The translations under genes were made by a program, and so were the position numbers. The notes beneath the pieces are model-generated. The model searched no databases. It had not been told where the DNA came from and saw nothing but the letters and a program-made list of their open reading frames with translations. From CAVTYH01 sp963773875 (GTDB lineage Bacteria; Planctomycetota; Planctomycetia; Pirellulales; JADZDJ01), in contig CAVZCV010000007.1 of NCBI GenBank assembly GCA_963773875.1, positions 1 to 64,000 of the forward strand: a stretch of DNA of 64,000 bases, in the 5' to 3' direction. Shown here one piece after another: positions 10,544 to 20,296 of this stretch (position 1 is the first letter of the stretch; each line of letters begins with the position of its first letter).

Positions 10544-11169
10544 GCCACCATTTTTCTCTAAAGTCGACCAAATTGGATGGTAGTGGTCGAAGATTGCGAC
10601 TGTCAAGGAAACGACAGCCAATCATCCACGCGGCTCGGAAAGATTCGCAATTGGCCTGCATTTTCCACGCAAAACGCACTTGCGATCAGTCGAAGTCCGT
10701 TCTCGGCCGCTTGGATTTTTGTTTTCTGTTGGTTGCTCAAAACATTTTTCCAGATTGAACAGCAGATGCTCGACAGCACGGGCTTGCATTTACGCCGTCA
10801 GGCGTATTCCTCAGTGCGGTCTTCGAGCCTGCTCATCGCATCCGCTGGACGCTCGGGCGGCACTCTATTGGGTGGCGTCATTCGTGGTTTGGACTCGGAT
10901 TTCGCCGGCGCTGGGAAATCGCAAAGCTGAGTCGAATTGAACTGCGACGTATGCCAGAAATTGCCAAAACACAGACCGACGAATTTGGCGAATATGTGCG
11001 GCGCACCGCCGGCTATTCCGACTGGCACTAATCAGCACCGAAAATGCTGATGTGCGCAAAATTGCCGGTCTCACTGAAGGCGAAGCCCGCTCCATTGGAC
11101 AGGTGATGCTCGCCAAACGCAAAAACTGCTTCCAGTGATTAATTCAGGCCCTGCAAACTGCGGATCGAC
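10544..11169. other. Region without a recognisable gene
   Basis: About 625 bp. Frames are short and without ribosome sites. At 10951-11139 two short plus-strand stretches (MPEIAKTQTDEFGEYVRRT and a following GEARSIGQVMLAKRKN) look protein-like but are interrupted by stops. They may be the decayed end of a gene I do not recognise. Confidence 0.35.
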
Positions 11170-11420
11170 TCACTCGACTTCCCGAATCACCCGGCACGGA
11201 TTTCCAGCGGCCAGCACGCCGTGAGGAATGTTGCGGGTGACACAGCTACCGGCGCCAATAACGGTTCGATCTCCGATCGTTACGCCAGGGCATGACGATC
11301 GCGCCGCCACCAATCCAAACGTCCGTCGCTATCTCAATCGGCGTGCCACACTCTTGGGAGCGACGCAATTGGGCATTCAATGGATGCGTCACTGCATAGA
11401 TTTGCACCCTCGCATGTGGC
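11170..11420 (-). pseudogene. Remnant of a hexapeptide (maltose/galactoside) O-acetyltransferase
   Basis: Only the C-terminal third remains. It reads VQIYAVTHPLNAQLRRSQE, then TPIEIATDVWIGGGAIVMP, a frame change near 11290, then GVTIGDRTVIGAGSCVTRN and NPCRVIREVE before the stop at 11170. This is the left-handed beta-helix end of the LacA/Maa/NodL family. The expected upstream part is not found in any frame. Loss of two thirds of the gene makes this a genuine remnant rather than only a read error. Confidence 0.7.
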
Positions 11421-11901
11421 ATTCAGTCTGTAACAAAGGTCCGTTGCCCGATCGCGCCCCGACAAGTTCCAAGTCTAATGAACATAGAAATGCCCGGCGA
11501 GCATTTTCTCACGCTCACTTCGGGCATTGCTTTTATTTTCAGATGCCATGCGGTTTATTTTAGCCCACGAGAACGGTGACCAATCGAGAGACAGCGGAAA
11601 TAAGCAGGATCGTGCCCATAAAGCTTACGGAATCGGAAAATTCTTCGGCTCCCCCCTTGTCATGTCACTTTGCCCATTTAGACTGTTGCCTTGCTCGACT
11701 CCCGTTGGCCGAATGGAGACACGCAAAAGGAGGCCGAACCACGACGGTAGGCAAAACGCGACCGACTTCGCCATTGGAAACGTCTGGCGAATATCGCAGC
11801 CAATGTTCGTGAAGCGCCTTCGCTTTCTCTTGAGGAGCCAACCTTAGACGGTATCGAGCAGCGTGCGCTTGTACCTCGATCGCATAAAAAGGAGAACGTC
11901 A
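11421..11901. other. Intergenic region, no gene seen
   Basis: About 480 bp with short arginine-rich frames on both strands and no family signal. The end of it carries the leader and AAGGAG ribosome site of the thioredoxin gene. Confidence 0.35.
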
Positions 11902-12387
11902 GTGAACAGCCTTGCCTTCGCATCCGTACTCCAGATTTCTTTGCTCGCCGCTGGCGCAAACAATATTACCGCCAACACGTATGCCGATGCCTATAAGGAA
12001 ACGGTCGATAATGGCAAACCGCTTGTGGTGCTGGTTGGCGCCGAATGGTGCCCCGCGTGTCGCTCGATGAAAACGTCGGTTCTGCCGGAAGTTGCCGCTC
12101 ATGGCGGGCTGAAAAATGTTGCTTTCGCGTGCGTGAATACCGATGAACAAAGCGGCCTGGCCGGCAAACTGCTCGAAGGCAACATGATTCCGCAGCTCGT
12201 GAAGTACGAAAAGACCGCCGACGGCTGGAAGCTTACGCGACTGATCGGCGGCCAAAGCACAGTTTCCGTCGAAGAATTCGTTGGGGCCAACAAGCCACAA
12301 GCCATTGCCGCCAGCGCACAGGCGGCCCCGGAACATCAGGCCGCGGCAAATGCGGAAAAAATTAACTCAGCTGCTAAGCAAAACTGA
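11902..12387 (+). CDS. Secreted thioredoxin-fold protein
   Basis: A 161-residue protein whose GTG start at 11902 follows AAGGAG by 7 bases. A hydrophobic signal segment (LAFASVLQISLLAAGA) is followed by a thioredoxin fold with active-site WCPAC (Cys50 and Cys53). The conserved cis-proline is seen in NMIPQLVKY. The last 35 residues are alanine-rich and polar. It probably acts outside the cytoplasm in disulfide exchange or reduction. It converges with the next gene, with a 16-base gap. The exact partner is unknown. Confidence 0.85.
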   Translation: MNSLAFASVLQISLLAAGANNITANTYADAYKETVDNGKPLVVLVGAEWCPACRSMKTSVLPEVAAHGGLKNVAFACVNTDEQSGLAGKLLEGNMIPQLVKYEKTADGWKLTRLIGGQSTVSVEEFVGANKPQAIAASAQAAPEHQAAANAEKINSAAKQN

Positions 12388-12403
12388 ATCCAGCCGCCAG
12401 CGG

Positions 12404-12865
12404 CTAGGCGTGGCGATTCGGGTCGAACACCAGCAGTGCCACGACGCCGGCAATCGCCAATGAAAAACCGAGCCAGCGCATCACAATGGCCATCGTTTGG
12501 CCGTGTGCCCGCGCATCGTCGAGGGCCGCCCGTTGTTTGGCGAATTGCTCGCGAGCCGCAGTAAGCTTGGCAGTGAGTCGTTCCGCTTCTCGTTCGGGCG
12601 TAGCGGCAGGATCAAAAGCCGCACCGACCTCGGGCGAAAGTCGATTTTGCGACATCGGCATTTGACTACTGCCGGAAGCCGCTGCGCGATCTTGTGCCAC
12701 TGCGGCCTCATAGGTTAACCGATGCAGCTCACCAGCAGCCTCGGTGTAAGCCTTGGCTTGTTCGTCACTCCAAGCGGTCCGCGAGTCGCCAACGTTCTTC
12801 CAATAGAACGAGAGCATCGCCAAACCCAGACCTGCAATCACCGCGATGAGCCCGAATTTTGACAT
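12404..12865 (-). CDS. Hypothetical protein with two membrane helices
   Basis: A 153-residue protein from the ATG at 12865. Helix 1 spans about residues 4-20 (FGLIAVIAGLGLAMLSF) and helix 2 lies near the C-terminus (WLGFSLAIAGVVALLVF). Between them is a helical, charged stretch of about 95 residues that could form a coiled coil. I recognise no family. The frame is open to 12904, but the extra residues have no hydrophobic or conserved character. It follows the DUF1559 gene on the same strand by about 45 bases and may be cotranscribed. Confidence 0.6.
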   Translation of the reverse strand: MSKFGLIAVIAGLGLAMLSFYWKNVGDSRTAWSDEQAKAYTEAAGELHRLTYEAAVAQDRAAASGSSQMPMSQNRLSPEVGAAFDPAATPEREAERLTAKLTAAREQFAKQRAALDDARAHGQTMAIVMRWLGFSLAIAGVVALLVFDPNRHA

Positions 12866-12910
12866 GCTGTGAAGTTCCAAAGGGCGGCCAAGCCCGACTC
12901 TCAATCAGCA

Positions 12911-14008
12911 CTAATAGCTGTACGAGTCCACCGTCTGCCCATCGGTACTGGAAACAAGATAGGCCATCGCGAATTCGTCGATTGTATCTAACAAGAACCC
13001 GACGTGCCCATCAGAGAACACGACATCAACACCACCTGCGTGCCGGCTGCGTGGGGCCGCCGATAGCCATCCCCAGGAATAGTTCGCTTGAAATTCACCG
13101 CACGGCATAAGATCGAGCTGTGAGCCGGCTGCGTCTGGACATTTATAGAGCATGTCGAGGTTCGAGCCGGCTTCCATGCTGTAGAAGTTAGGCCGTTGTG
13201 TTTCACCACGACTAAATGGAGAAGCCGTGTATTTGAATCCGCTTTGCAGATACGACGACGTGAGTGGAAAGATCACTTGCGAATCGCCGATGGAGTGCAT
13301 ATCGAACGCCAGCAAACTGGAACCGGTCCAGGGCAATGCCCAAGCGCCGCGTTGGTCTTGTTCGTTAGGTCGAGTCCGAACTTCTGCCAGCAGCAAGGTC
13401 TTCGACGTGCCGTCCTTAATGTCTTTTTGTGTGTATCGGTGAGTCCCGCTCAAGCCCGACGGCCACCAGTCGGCGTATGTGACATGGTACGGCGATACAT
13501 AGGCAGCGTAATTGCCTTTCGCGAACCGCTTCCCATTGGTCAACGTCGGGTCCGAATAGTATTGCCCCTCCGAATCGTCGCTCGGACAAAGCATCGCCTT
13601 GATTGGCACCGCTTGTGGATCGCCTGTCTGATCCAAAACACTGCGTTGCAGATCGAACTGCCGGTACAACGATACTTCTTCGATATATGGCAGAGTCAGC
13701 ACCGCCCAGCTAATCATTTGTCCGCCGCGTGGGTAGAACGGGCCTTCCAGGTAATCTTTTGTTCGGTCGCCGCAGAGTCCGGCCGGCGGATATTTCTTGT
13801 TCGCATTCTCGTAATTGATGATGCCCAGCGCGAGCTGCTTCAAATTGTTGGAACACTGCAATCTGCGGCCTGCGCTTTCGCGCGAGCTCTGCACCGCCGG
13901 GAGCAAAAGCGCAATCAGAATGCCGATGACGGTGATCACCACCAACAGTTCGACGATCGTGAATGCTCGGCGGCGGAACATGACCGGGGTCGACGAATTT
14001 AAATCCAA
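12911..14008 (-). CDS. DUF1559 pseudopilin-like protein
   Basis: A 365-residue member of the large planctomycete DUF1559 family. The N-terminus has a type IV prepilin motif: RRRAFTIVELLVVI followed by a hydrophobic helix ending IALLLPAVQ. Next is the family segment CSNNLKQLALGIINYENANKKYPPAG. The C-terminal end contains HAGGVDVVFSDGHVGFL, also typical. Such proteins are predicted to be processed by prepilin peptidase and assembled or displayed at the envelope; their molecular role is not known. A sigma-54 activator gene lies immediately upstream on the same strand. Confidence 0.9.
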   Translation of the reverse strand: MDLNSSTPVMFRRRAFTIVELLVVITVIGILIALLLPAVQSSRESAGRRLQCSNNLKQLALGIINYENANKKYPPAGLCGDRTKDYLEGPFYPRGGQMISWAVLTLPYIEEVSLYRQFDLQRSVLDQTGDPQAVPIKAMLCPSDDSEGQYYSDPTLTNGKRFAKGNYAAYVSPYHVTYADWWPSGLSGTHRYTQKDIKDGTSKTLLLAEVRTRPNEQDQRGAWALPWTGSSLLAFDMHSIGDSQVIFPLTSSYLQSGFKYTASPFSRGETQRPNFYSMEAGSNLDMLYKCPDAAGSQLDLMPCGEFQANYSWGWLSAAPRSRHAGGVDVVFSDGHVGFLLDTIDEFAMAYLVSSTDGQTVDSYSY

Positions 14009-14142
14009 GATCCAATACCTTCCGAGTTGCCACCGCCCCGAGTAGCAGAGTACACACGCTTGATTAAATCGAGCGGTTGCGGAAAACGCAAGTAATTGGG
14101 CCGCCCCGGAATCTCAACCGGAGTGCTAACCAATCCCCGAGC

Positions 14143-16180
14143 TTACCGCGCACCGCGCCCCCGTTGCGGTAAATCAGCATCGAGCTCGTATCGATCAATT
14201 TTTCGATCGAGCGTCGATCGTTCAATCCCCAAAATCCGCGATGTCTGGCTTTTGTTCCAGCCGGTTGCCGTCAGCGTGGCCAAAATGTGACGACGTTCTA
14301 ACTCGTCGAGCGACATCGGCTCGAAGGAATTCGATGCGCCCGACGATACCTCACCTGTATCGCCGGCTGTGGACAGTTTGGAGAGCGTCAAGTCGTCGAC
14401 CTCTATGAATTCGCCCCGTGCCAACACAACCGCACGCTCCACCACATTTTTCAGCTCGCGCACGTTGCCAGGCCAACGGTACCGCAGCATTTGCTCCATG
14501 GCTTCGGCAGTGAACCCACGAATTTTCCGTCCCGTTTCCGCGTTAAACCGCATTAAGAAATGATGAGCGAGCTCAGCAATGTCGTCAGGCCGCTTTCGCA
14601 ACGCAGGGACGAAGATTTCCAGCACGTGCAACCGGAAGAATAGATCGCGGCGGAACAGCCCTTCGGCCACCGCTCGTTCCAGATCGCGATTCGTCGCCGC
14701 AATCACGCGCACATCGCATTGAATGGGATCGCTGCCGCCGACGCGCTCGAACGGATGCCCTTCCAACACGCGCAGGAATTTCGCCTGGATCGTAGGGCTC
14801 ATCTCGCCGATTTCATCGAGCATAAGCGTGCCGCCATCAGCCGCTTCGAATTTGCCGGCTTTGCGTTCTGTAGCCCCAGTAAATGCGCCGCGTTCGTGGC
14901 CAAAGAGTTCGCTTTCGAGCAAGCTTTCGGAAAGTGCGGCGCAATTCAGCACGCAAAACGGTCCCTTTTTCCTGGGGCTGGAAAAATGAATGCCCCGCGC
15001 TACAAGTTCTTTGCCCACGCCACTTTCGCCACGAATAAGCACGGTGGCCCGATTCGGGGCAGCGCGGCCAATATCGCGCTGCACTTTGTTCATCACGAGG
15101 CTGGAGCCAATGATTTCGCTTTCCACGCCGAGCCGCTCGCGGAGTTGCAAGTTTTCATCGCGAATTTGCGTTAAATCTTCCGCTAGCTCCAACCGGCGAC
15201 TCAAATTCTCTAAAGCTACGGCCAGTGTGTCGGCAACGGCCAGCGTGAACTCCAAATCGTCGGGATCCGGCATGCGGTCGGTGCGTGTCGAGTATAAATG
15301 AATTAACCCTGAGCGCACGATCGTTCTTACGAATCGGTGCACATAAAATACTCGTGGCGTGAAATTCGCCTTTGCTGTCGCGGATCGACAGCGCGCTGTC
15401 ACCCATCACATTGCGTGCAAGCACTGCTTCCCCTTCGCGCAGCACCGTGGTGGCTACGAAGTTTGAAACACGCTGATAGTTCAATTCGGAATCGGTTCGC
15501 GAGGCGATCACTTCCAAATCGGTCGCCGCGGGCTCGGCCTTCATGAATCGCGGCAAGAGCAGCACCGCACCGGCGTCGATTTGCGTGCCCTCAAATAAAC
15601 CAGCTAATGCAACACGCGCGACCGTAGTGACATCGGGCGATTTTGCCATTTCAAACGCGAGCCGGCAAAGCTGAGCCGCGGCGCGGCCGACCTTAGGAAT
15701 GCCCTCTTCGTCGTCAGATTCCGGCGCTAAGAACCGCGTTTGCATGCGCCGATGCGTAATTTTCGTGGGCTCGTTCGGAACCGACAACACGTTCGAATCG
15801 TCCGTGCTGTCAGCCATGCGCGTTTCATCAGTCCGCGGACTGCCTTTCAGCAATCCGCCGGTTGTATCCGGAAACGCGGAAGCGAGATCATGCACAAACG
15901 CCATCTGCGAATGGCCGATGCGAACGATGTCGCCCGGCTGCAGCACATAGTCGCCGCGAATTCGCTCCGTGCCGACCGTGGTTCCGTTACGGCTTTCCAA
16001 ATCGCGCAAAACCCAACGCTCTTGCGAATAAAAAACCTCTGCATGCGTGCGGCTGCATCGCTCGTCTTTGACCACAATTTGATTCGTTGGAGCACGGCCA
16101 ATGGTGATCGATTGCCCCGCCATGAGCCGAAACACATCGGTCCACTTAGTGCCTTCACGAATGACGAGATAGGCTAACAT
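14143..16180 (-). CDS. FHA-GAF-sigma-54 activator with Fis-type HTH (frameshifted)
   Basis: An enhancer-binding transcription activator for sigma-54 RNA polymerase. An N-terminal FHA domain (GRAPTNQIVVKDERCSRTHA and SRNGT) should read phosphothreonine. A GAF-like region follows to about residue 330. The AAA+ domain has Walker A GESGVGKE, the sigma-54 contact loop GAFTGA intact, and Walker B GGTLMLDEIGEM. It ends in a Fis-like helix-turn-helix (GWNKSQTSRILGIERSTLD). The frame changes near 15320, inside the GAF region, where two long frames overlap. FHA in place of a receiver domain suggests control by a Ser/Thr kinase. Its targets are unknown. Confidence 0.88.
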
Positions 16181-16537
16181 TGCCTGTGGCTATAAGCCGC
16201 GGAGAAGATGATTCGCTGACTTAGATCCGGCCCAAAATACTGTCGGCAACCTACCATTATACGCAGGTTTGAATGGAAGTGCTGCATTTTGCAACAGTTT
16301 TATGCTGGCAGCTGAAATTGCATCAAAATGCCGCACCCGGATCGCCCTCGTTCGTTCGTAATGTGTTGGCATTTCGCGAATTAGTTGCTGCCATGCATTC
16401 GGTCAACTAACATGGAATTGCGCAAAACATGTTCTGCTTAGCCGGCGAATACGGCTGAGCGGCAAAGCTTGCACGTGGAGCCGACTATCTATTTCCCACG
16501 GGCAATCAGCTTGCAATTCGAGAAGAGGAGCAGTCGC
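16181..16537. other. Intergenic region between divergent genes
   Basis: About 355 bp between the sigma-54 activator and the DUF1598 gene. I looked for a GG-N10-GC sigma-54 promoter and found no convincing one. The end carries the AAGAGGAG ribosome site of the next gene. Confidence 0.4.
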
Positions 16538-17951
16538 ATGGGTGCCGATCGCAATTGTTCTCGCACGTTTCACCTGGCCATGTTAGGCATGGTGAGTGCC
16601 GCACTATTCATCTGGCTAAATGTCCGACAGACCGCCGCACAAACCGCGACCACCGCTACGGGAGCCGCGACTACAGTCGTCAATACCGGCAACATTGTTA
16701 ACATCGTCGGCGGCGTGCGCGTCGATGTGAACGGCGTTTTAAATCAGCAAGACGAACGCGGCCGCGCACAAGTGCTCGAAGCACGTCGCCGCGCGATGCA
16801 AGAAGTGCCCGGCGATATCAATCAGCCGGCCAAGCTGCGAATGGTTTCGCTGAAGAATCTCGATGCAGCGATCGAAGGCACGCTGAAAAATGGCAAAGTG
16901 CTGCCGGATGAAATCAAATATCTTGCAGGTTTGCAACGCGTGCAATACGTGTTCGTGTATCCGGAAGAAAAAGACGTGGTGATTGCTGGCCCAGCGGAAG
17001 GTTGGAAGTTGAATGAGGCCGGCATCATCGTCGGCAGTACGTCGGGCCATCCCGTGATGCAGCTTGACGATTTGCTTGTTGCACTCCGCTATGCCGAAGC
17101 GCACACTCCCGATCCGATGAGTGTTTCGATCGATCCAACGCCCGAAGGATTGCAACGGCTACGCGATTTCACAGCGAAGATCCAGCCGAACGCCAATCGG
17201 CAAGCGTCGATGGAAGCCATCAACCATGCGCTCGGTCCGCAAAAGATTACAGATCACAGGCGTGCCGGCTTCCACGCGACTTGCGAACGTCATGGTCGCC
17301 GCGGACTATCGCATGAAATGCTTGGGAATGGGTGTCGATCCTTCGCCAGTGAAAGGCATCCAAAGCTATTTGCAAATGGGCGCAACCGCCGGCGGCACGC
17401 TGCCTCGTTGGTGGCTCGCGCCGAAGTACGATCCGATTTTGACCGACGGCCAAGGTCTCGCCTGGGAACTGCGCGGCCCGGGGGTAATGTGCATGGCGGA
17501 GGAAGATCTGTTCAATCAAAGCGGTCAGCGTGAAAAGACGATGAAGGCTGGCTCGATCGCGCAAAAATGGGCCGATGCCATGACCAACCACTACGACGAA
17601 CTTTCGCAGAAGGAAGCCGTCTTTGGCGACCTGCGAAATTGCATGGATCTGGCCGTAATTAGCGCTTTGATTGTTCGCGAGCAACTGCTTGATAAAGCCG
17701 ATCTACGGCTGAAGAATTTGACCGACGCGCGGCAATTGCCGACAGCAATGTACAACTCGCCGAAGCAGGTCGACACTAAGTCGAGCTTCGTGCGTCGTAC
17801 GGTAATTTCCGGCGGCGTGCAAATTCAGCCGTGGCAGATTGTGGAGAATCGCGAGACATCGGACGCTGTCGCGCCAATTCGCAATTCCGCATCCAGCGCC
17901 GCAGCGGCCGCTGGTGGTGGAACTGATTGCGAATATACGATCAATCGTTAG
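16538..17951 (+). CDS. Secreted DUF1598-type protein (frameshifted)
   Basis: An exported protein of about 470 residues. The start is the ATG at 16538 after AAGAGGAG. The signal helix (FHLAMLGMVSAALFIWL) is followed by a VRVDVNGVLNQQDER segment and a body typical of the planctomycete DUF1598 family, including RWWLAPKYDPILTDGQGLAWELRGPGVMC. The frame changes near 17245, where NHALGPQKI in one frame continues as ITGVPASTRLANVMVAADYRMK in the other. A single missing or extra base in the AAAAG run explains it. The function is unknown. It may form a unit with the divergent sigma-54 activator, but this is only inference from position. Confidence 0.75.
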
Positions 17952-17965
17952 TAGTTTGCTGGAAA

Positions 17966-18280
17966 TCAAAAAATGCCCAACTGATCGCGAGCATCTTCGG
18001 TCATGCGATCCGGCGTCCATGGTGGGATCATCACCAGTTTCACCTCCACATCGCCCACGCCTTCTAGCGCGCCAAGCACTTGCTTGCTCTGCCCGATCAG
18101 CTGCGGGCCAGCGGGACAAGCGGGGCTTGTCATCGTCATTTCGATCTTGACGTTTTCCTTTTCGCCAGCCGGTTCGACCATCACATTGTAGACGAGCCCA
18201 AGGTCGATGATGTTCACAAACAGTTCGGGATCGATCACCTGCTTGAGCGTTTCACGAATTTTGTCTTCGGTGAGCGGCAT
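17966..18280 (-). CDS. SufT/MIP18-type iron-sulfur assembly factor
   Basis: A 104-residue DUF59/MIP18-family protein. It has the family features DPELFVNIIDLGLVY near residue 18, the conserved TSPACPAG around the reactive cysteine (about Cys55) and PPWTPDRM near the C-terminus. These proteins help mature iron-sulfur proteins. The upstream neighbour on the same strand, 43 bases away, is a Rieske ferredoxin-like protein, as in SUF-linked clusters, although sufBCD is not in this window. Confidence 0.9.
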   Translation of the reverse strand: MPLTEDKIRETLKQVIDPELFVNIIDLGLVYNVMVEPAGEKENVKIEMTMTSPACPAGPQLIGQSKQVLGALEGVGDVEVKLVMIPPWTPDRMTEDARDQLGIF

Positions 18281-18323
18281 GATGTTTCCTTTTTAACCGG
18301 CGTCGGCGCCGGAGCTGAAAATA

Positions 18324-18644
18324 CTAATCGCGGAGTCTTACAAAAATCGTGTCGCCTTCGAGTTTCACTTCGTGCGACTCGGTCGGCTGAGTGGCCGGCA
18401 TTGTCAAGGCGGCGCCGGAATGAATATTGAATTTCGCGCCGTGCCGCGGACACGCGATGGTACCGGCTTTGCAATCAAGCGTCCCTTCGCTCAGCGGACC
18501 GCCATCGTGCGTGCACACATCGTCGATCGCCGAAACCTCGCCTCCGCACCGAAACAACACTACCAGCCGGTCGTCAACTTCAACCAACATTTTACCGGGA
18601 TCGGGAAGGTCGGTCACTTTGGCAACGGCAGTGAAGTCAGGCAT
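18324..18644 (-). CDS. Rieske [2Fe-2S] ferredoxin-like protein
   Basis: A 106-residue soluble Rieske protein. The cluster ligands are CTHDGG (Cys44, His46) and CPRHGA (Cys65, His68). No membrane anchor is present, so it resembles NirD/BphF-type small Rieske subunits rather than cytochrome bc1 subunits. It is probably cotranscribed with the downstream SufT-like gene. The electron partner is not identified. Confidence 0.9.
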   Translation of the reverse strand: MPDFTAVAKVTDLPDPGKMLVEVDDRLVVLFRCGGEVSAIDDVCTHDGGPLSEGTLDCKAGTIACPRHGAKFNIHSGAALTMPATQPTESHEVKLEGDTIFVRLRD

Positions 18645-18702
18645 AACAGTGCAACCCAGCAGTCAATTGAGATTCAAATTGGATGACTACGGCACATTCT
18701 AG

Positions 18703-18937
18703 TCGCTATCTGCCGGCAACTTAAGATAAGCCATAGTGAATTGCCGCTTTGTTCGACCTCCGAATTTTCTTGCTCGACAATGCTATCTGCTATGCTTAGC
18801 AGTAGCTCCGCGTCGAGCCCGGGCTCGGGTGCCGTCGTGTTTTGATAGACTCCCGAAGCGCACGACATGTTGATATCAATGAGCAGCTCCGAGTTTTCGG
18901 CATTCAGTGTAATTTCGCACGGCCCTCGCCCGATCAT
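18703..18937 (-). CDS. Possible small hypothetical protein (broken)
   Basis: A short frame reads MIGRGPCEITLNAENSELL and continues through an acidic, protein-like region (ELLLSIADSIVEQENSE). A frame change near 18745 would give the ending FTMAYLKLPADSD with a stop near 18703. Upstream frames in 18940-19250 are also interrupted. I recognise no family and the start is uncertain. It may be a decayed gene. Confidence 0.3.
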
Positions 18938-19255
18938 TTAGCCATCGGTCTATTGCATGATCGATTCCCAACGGATCCCAGGCAGACTTTCGGCGAGACA
19001 AGCTCCCAAATTCTCACCCGACGATAGCGAAAATCGTGATGAAACTGCGCATCTCGGCGACTTTGTGTCGGATGGGTAAGCATTTACGTCAAACAGGTCG
19101 TTTTCTGACGGTTTGGATAAACCTGCCGCCATAGCATGGCCGAAACTAGCGAAGGGTGGTAATGAATTGTCTATTGGGGCGATTCGTGGCTCCCTGTTTT
19201 GCCTGCTAGCTAGCGCGAATGCGACTCTCGATGACGCCTCTGTAGGAAGCAATTT

Positions 19256-20255
19256 GTGTCACGCTTGGCCTGCGTTATTCCCGTAGTAGGATCGGTCGAA
19301 GGATTAGAAACGACGCTGATCTCAGTTCTCGAACGGCGGCCAGACTCGTGCGATGTGGTGGTTGTATTTGATACCCCGTACGACGATCCATATTCACTGC
19401 AAGGCGAAGTACAGTTTTTGCATGCGCCGCCTGGTGCAGGCTTTGTCGCTTGCGCGAATTTGGGCATTCGCGCGACAGATGCGCCGGTAGTGCATATCAT
19501 CGGCGCAGGCTTGGAGGCGACGGAAGGCTGGATTGATACAGCGCTTCGGCATTTTGAGGACCCGCAAGTTGCGAGCGTCACACCGGCGATTTTCGATTCG
19601 TCGGAACCGAACAACATGCTGATGAGCGGAGTCGCGTACTCACGTGGCGGTCGAAAGCGCAGGACGGCGGAAGGCAATGACTCCATTGTCGGACCATGGG
19701 GTCGCGCCGCATTCTTTCGTCGAACGGCACTACAATCCCTAAACGGCGGCTTTGATGCGGCAGTCGGCGATAACCTGGCTGACATCGATTTGGCGGTGTC
19801 GCTTCGCGAGGCAGGCTGGCTTAACAAAGTGGAATCAGGCAGCCGGATTTTGGCAAAATCGATTGCCGAGCAACCGCAAAGTGCGTTTGCCTCAGGACTC
19901 TTCAACGAGCGGCTATTTTGGCGCACACTTTGGGGAATCAAATCGACTGCGAGCCTTGGTTGCTCATGGTATCAGTTCGATTAAAGAATGCGGAGGGAAC
20001 ACGCTGTGGATGCTGCCTGCCGGACTACTGGGACGCTTTGTCGCCTGTTGTCAGTTGGGGCATTACCGACTTCATCGACAGGTGATGCGCGCCGCGATTG
20101 CGGCAGCCGCCGAGTTAATGGAATTGCCGTCTGCGATCTTCTCTACCAGACTTAAGGAAATGCGGGATCATTCAACGCGCTTACGAATTGACGATCCGCA
20201 TTCCGCGCAGCCGGCTAAGAGACAGCAATCGAAACTCATGAAGCGCCGCCGATAA
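19256..20255 (+). CDS. Family 2 glycosyltransferase (frameshifted)
   Basis: A GT-A fold glycosyltransferase of about 330 residues with a GTG start at 19256 after an AGGAAG site. The N-terminus CVIPVVGSVEGLETTLISVL is the nucleotide-sugar binding start of GT2 enzymes. A PWGRAAFFRRTALQSLNGGFD segment matches the usual acceptor-side region, followed by DIDLAVSLREAGW. The frame changes near 19940. The second frame continues with a hydrophobic stretch (LWMLPAGLLGRFVACCQLG) and a basic tail to 20255. It probably transfers a sugar during envelope polysaccharide assembly. Acceptor and donor are unknown. Confidence 0.75.
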
Positions 20256-20296
20256 ACAGCTTCGAAGTGCGAATCGACTGCACGGATCCATCACTT

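Noticed and set aside
16181..16537. A sigma-54 promoter upstream of the DUF1598 gene
   Set aside because: GG and GC elements are present but not at the required 10-base spacing.
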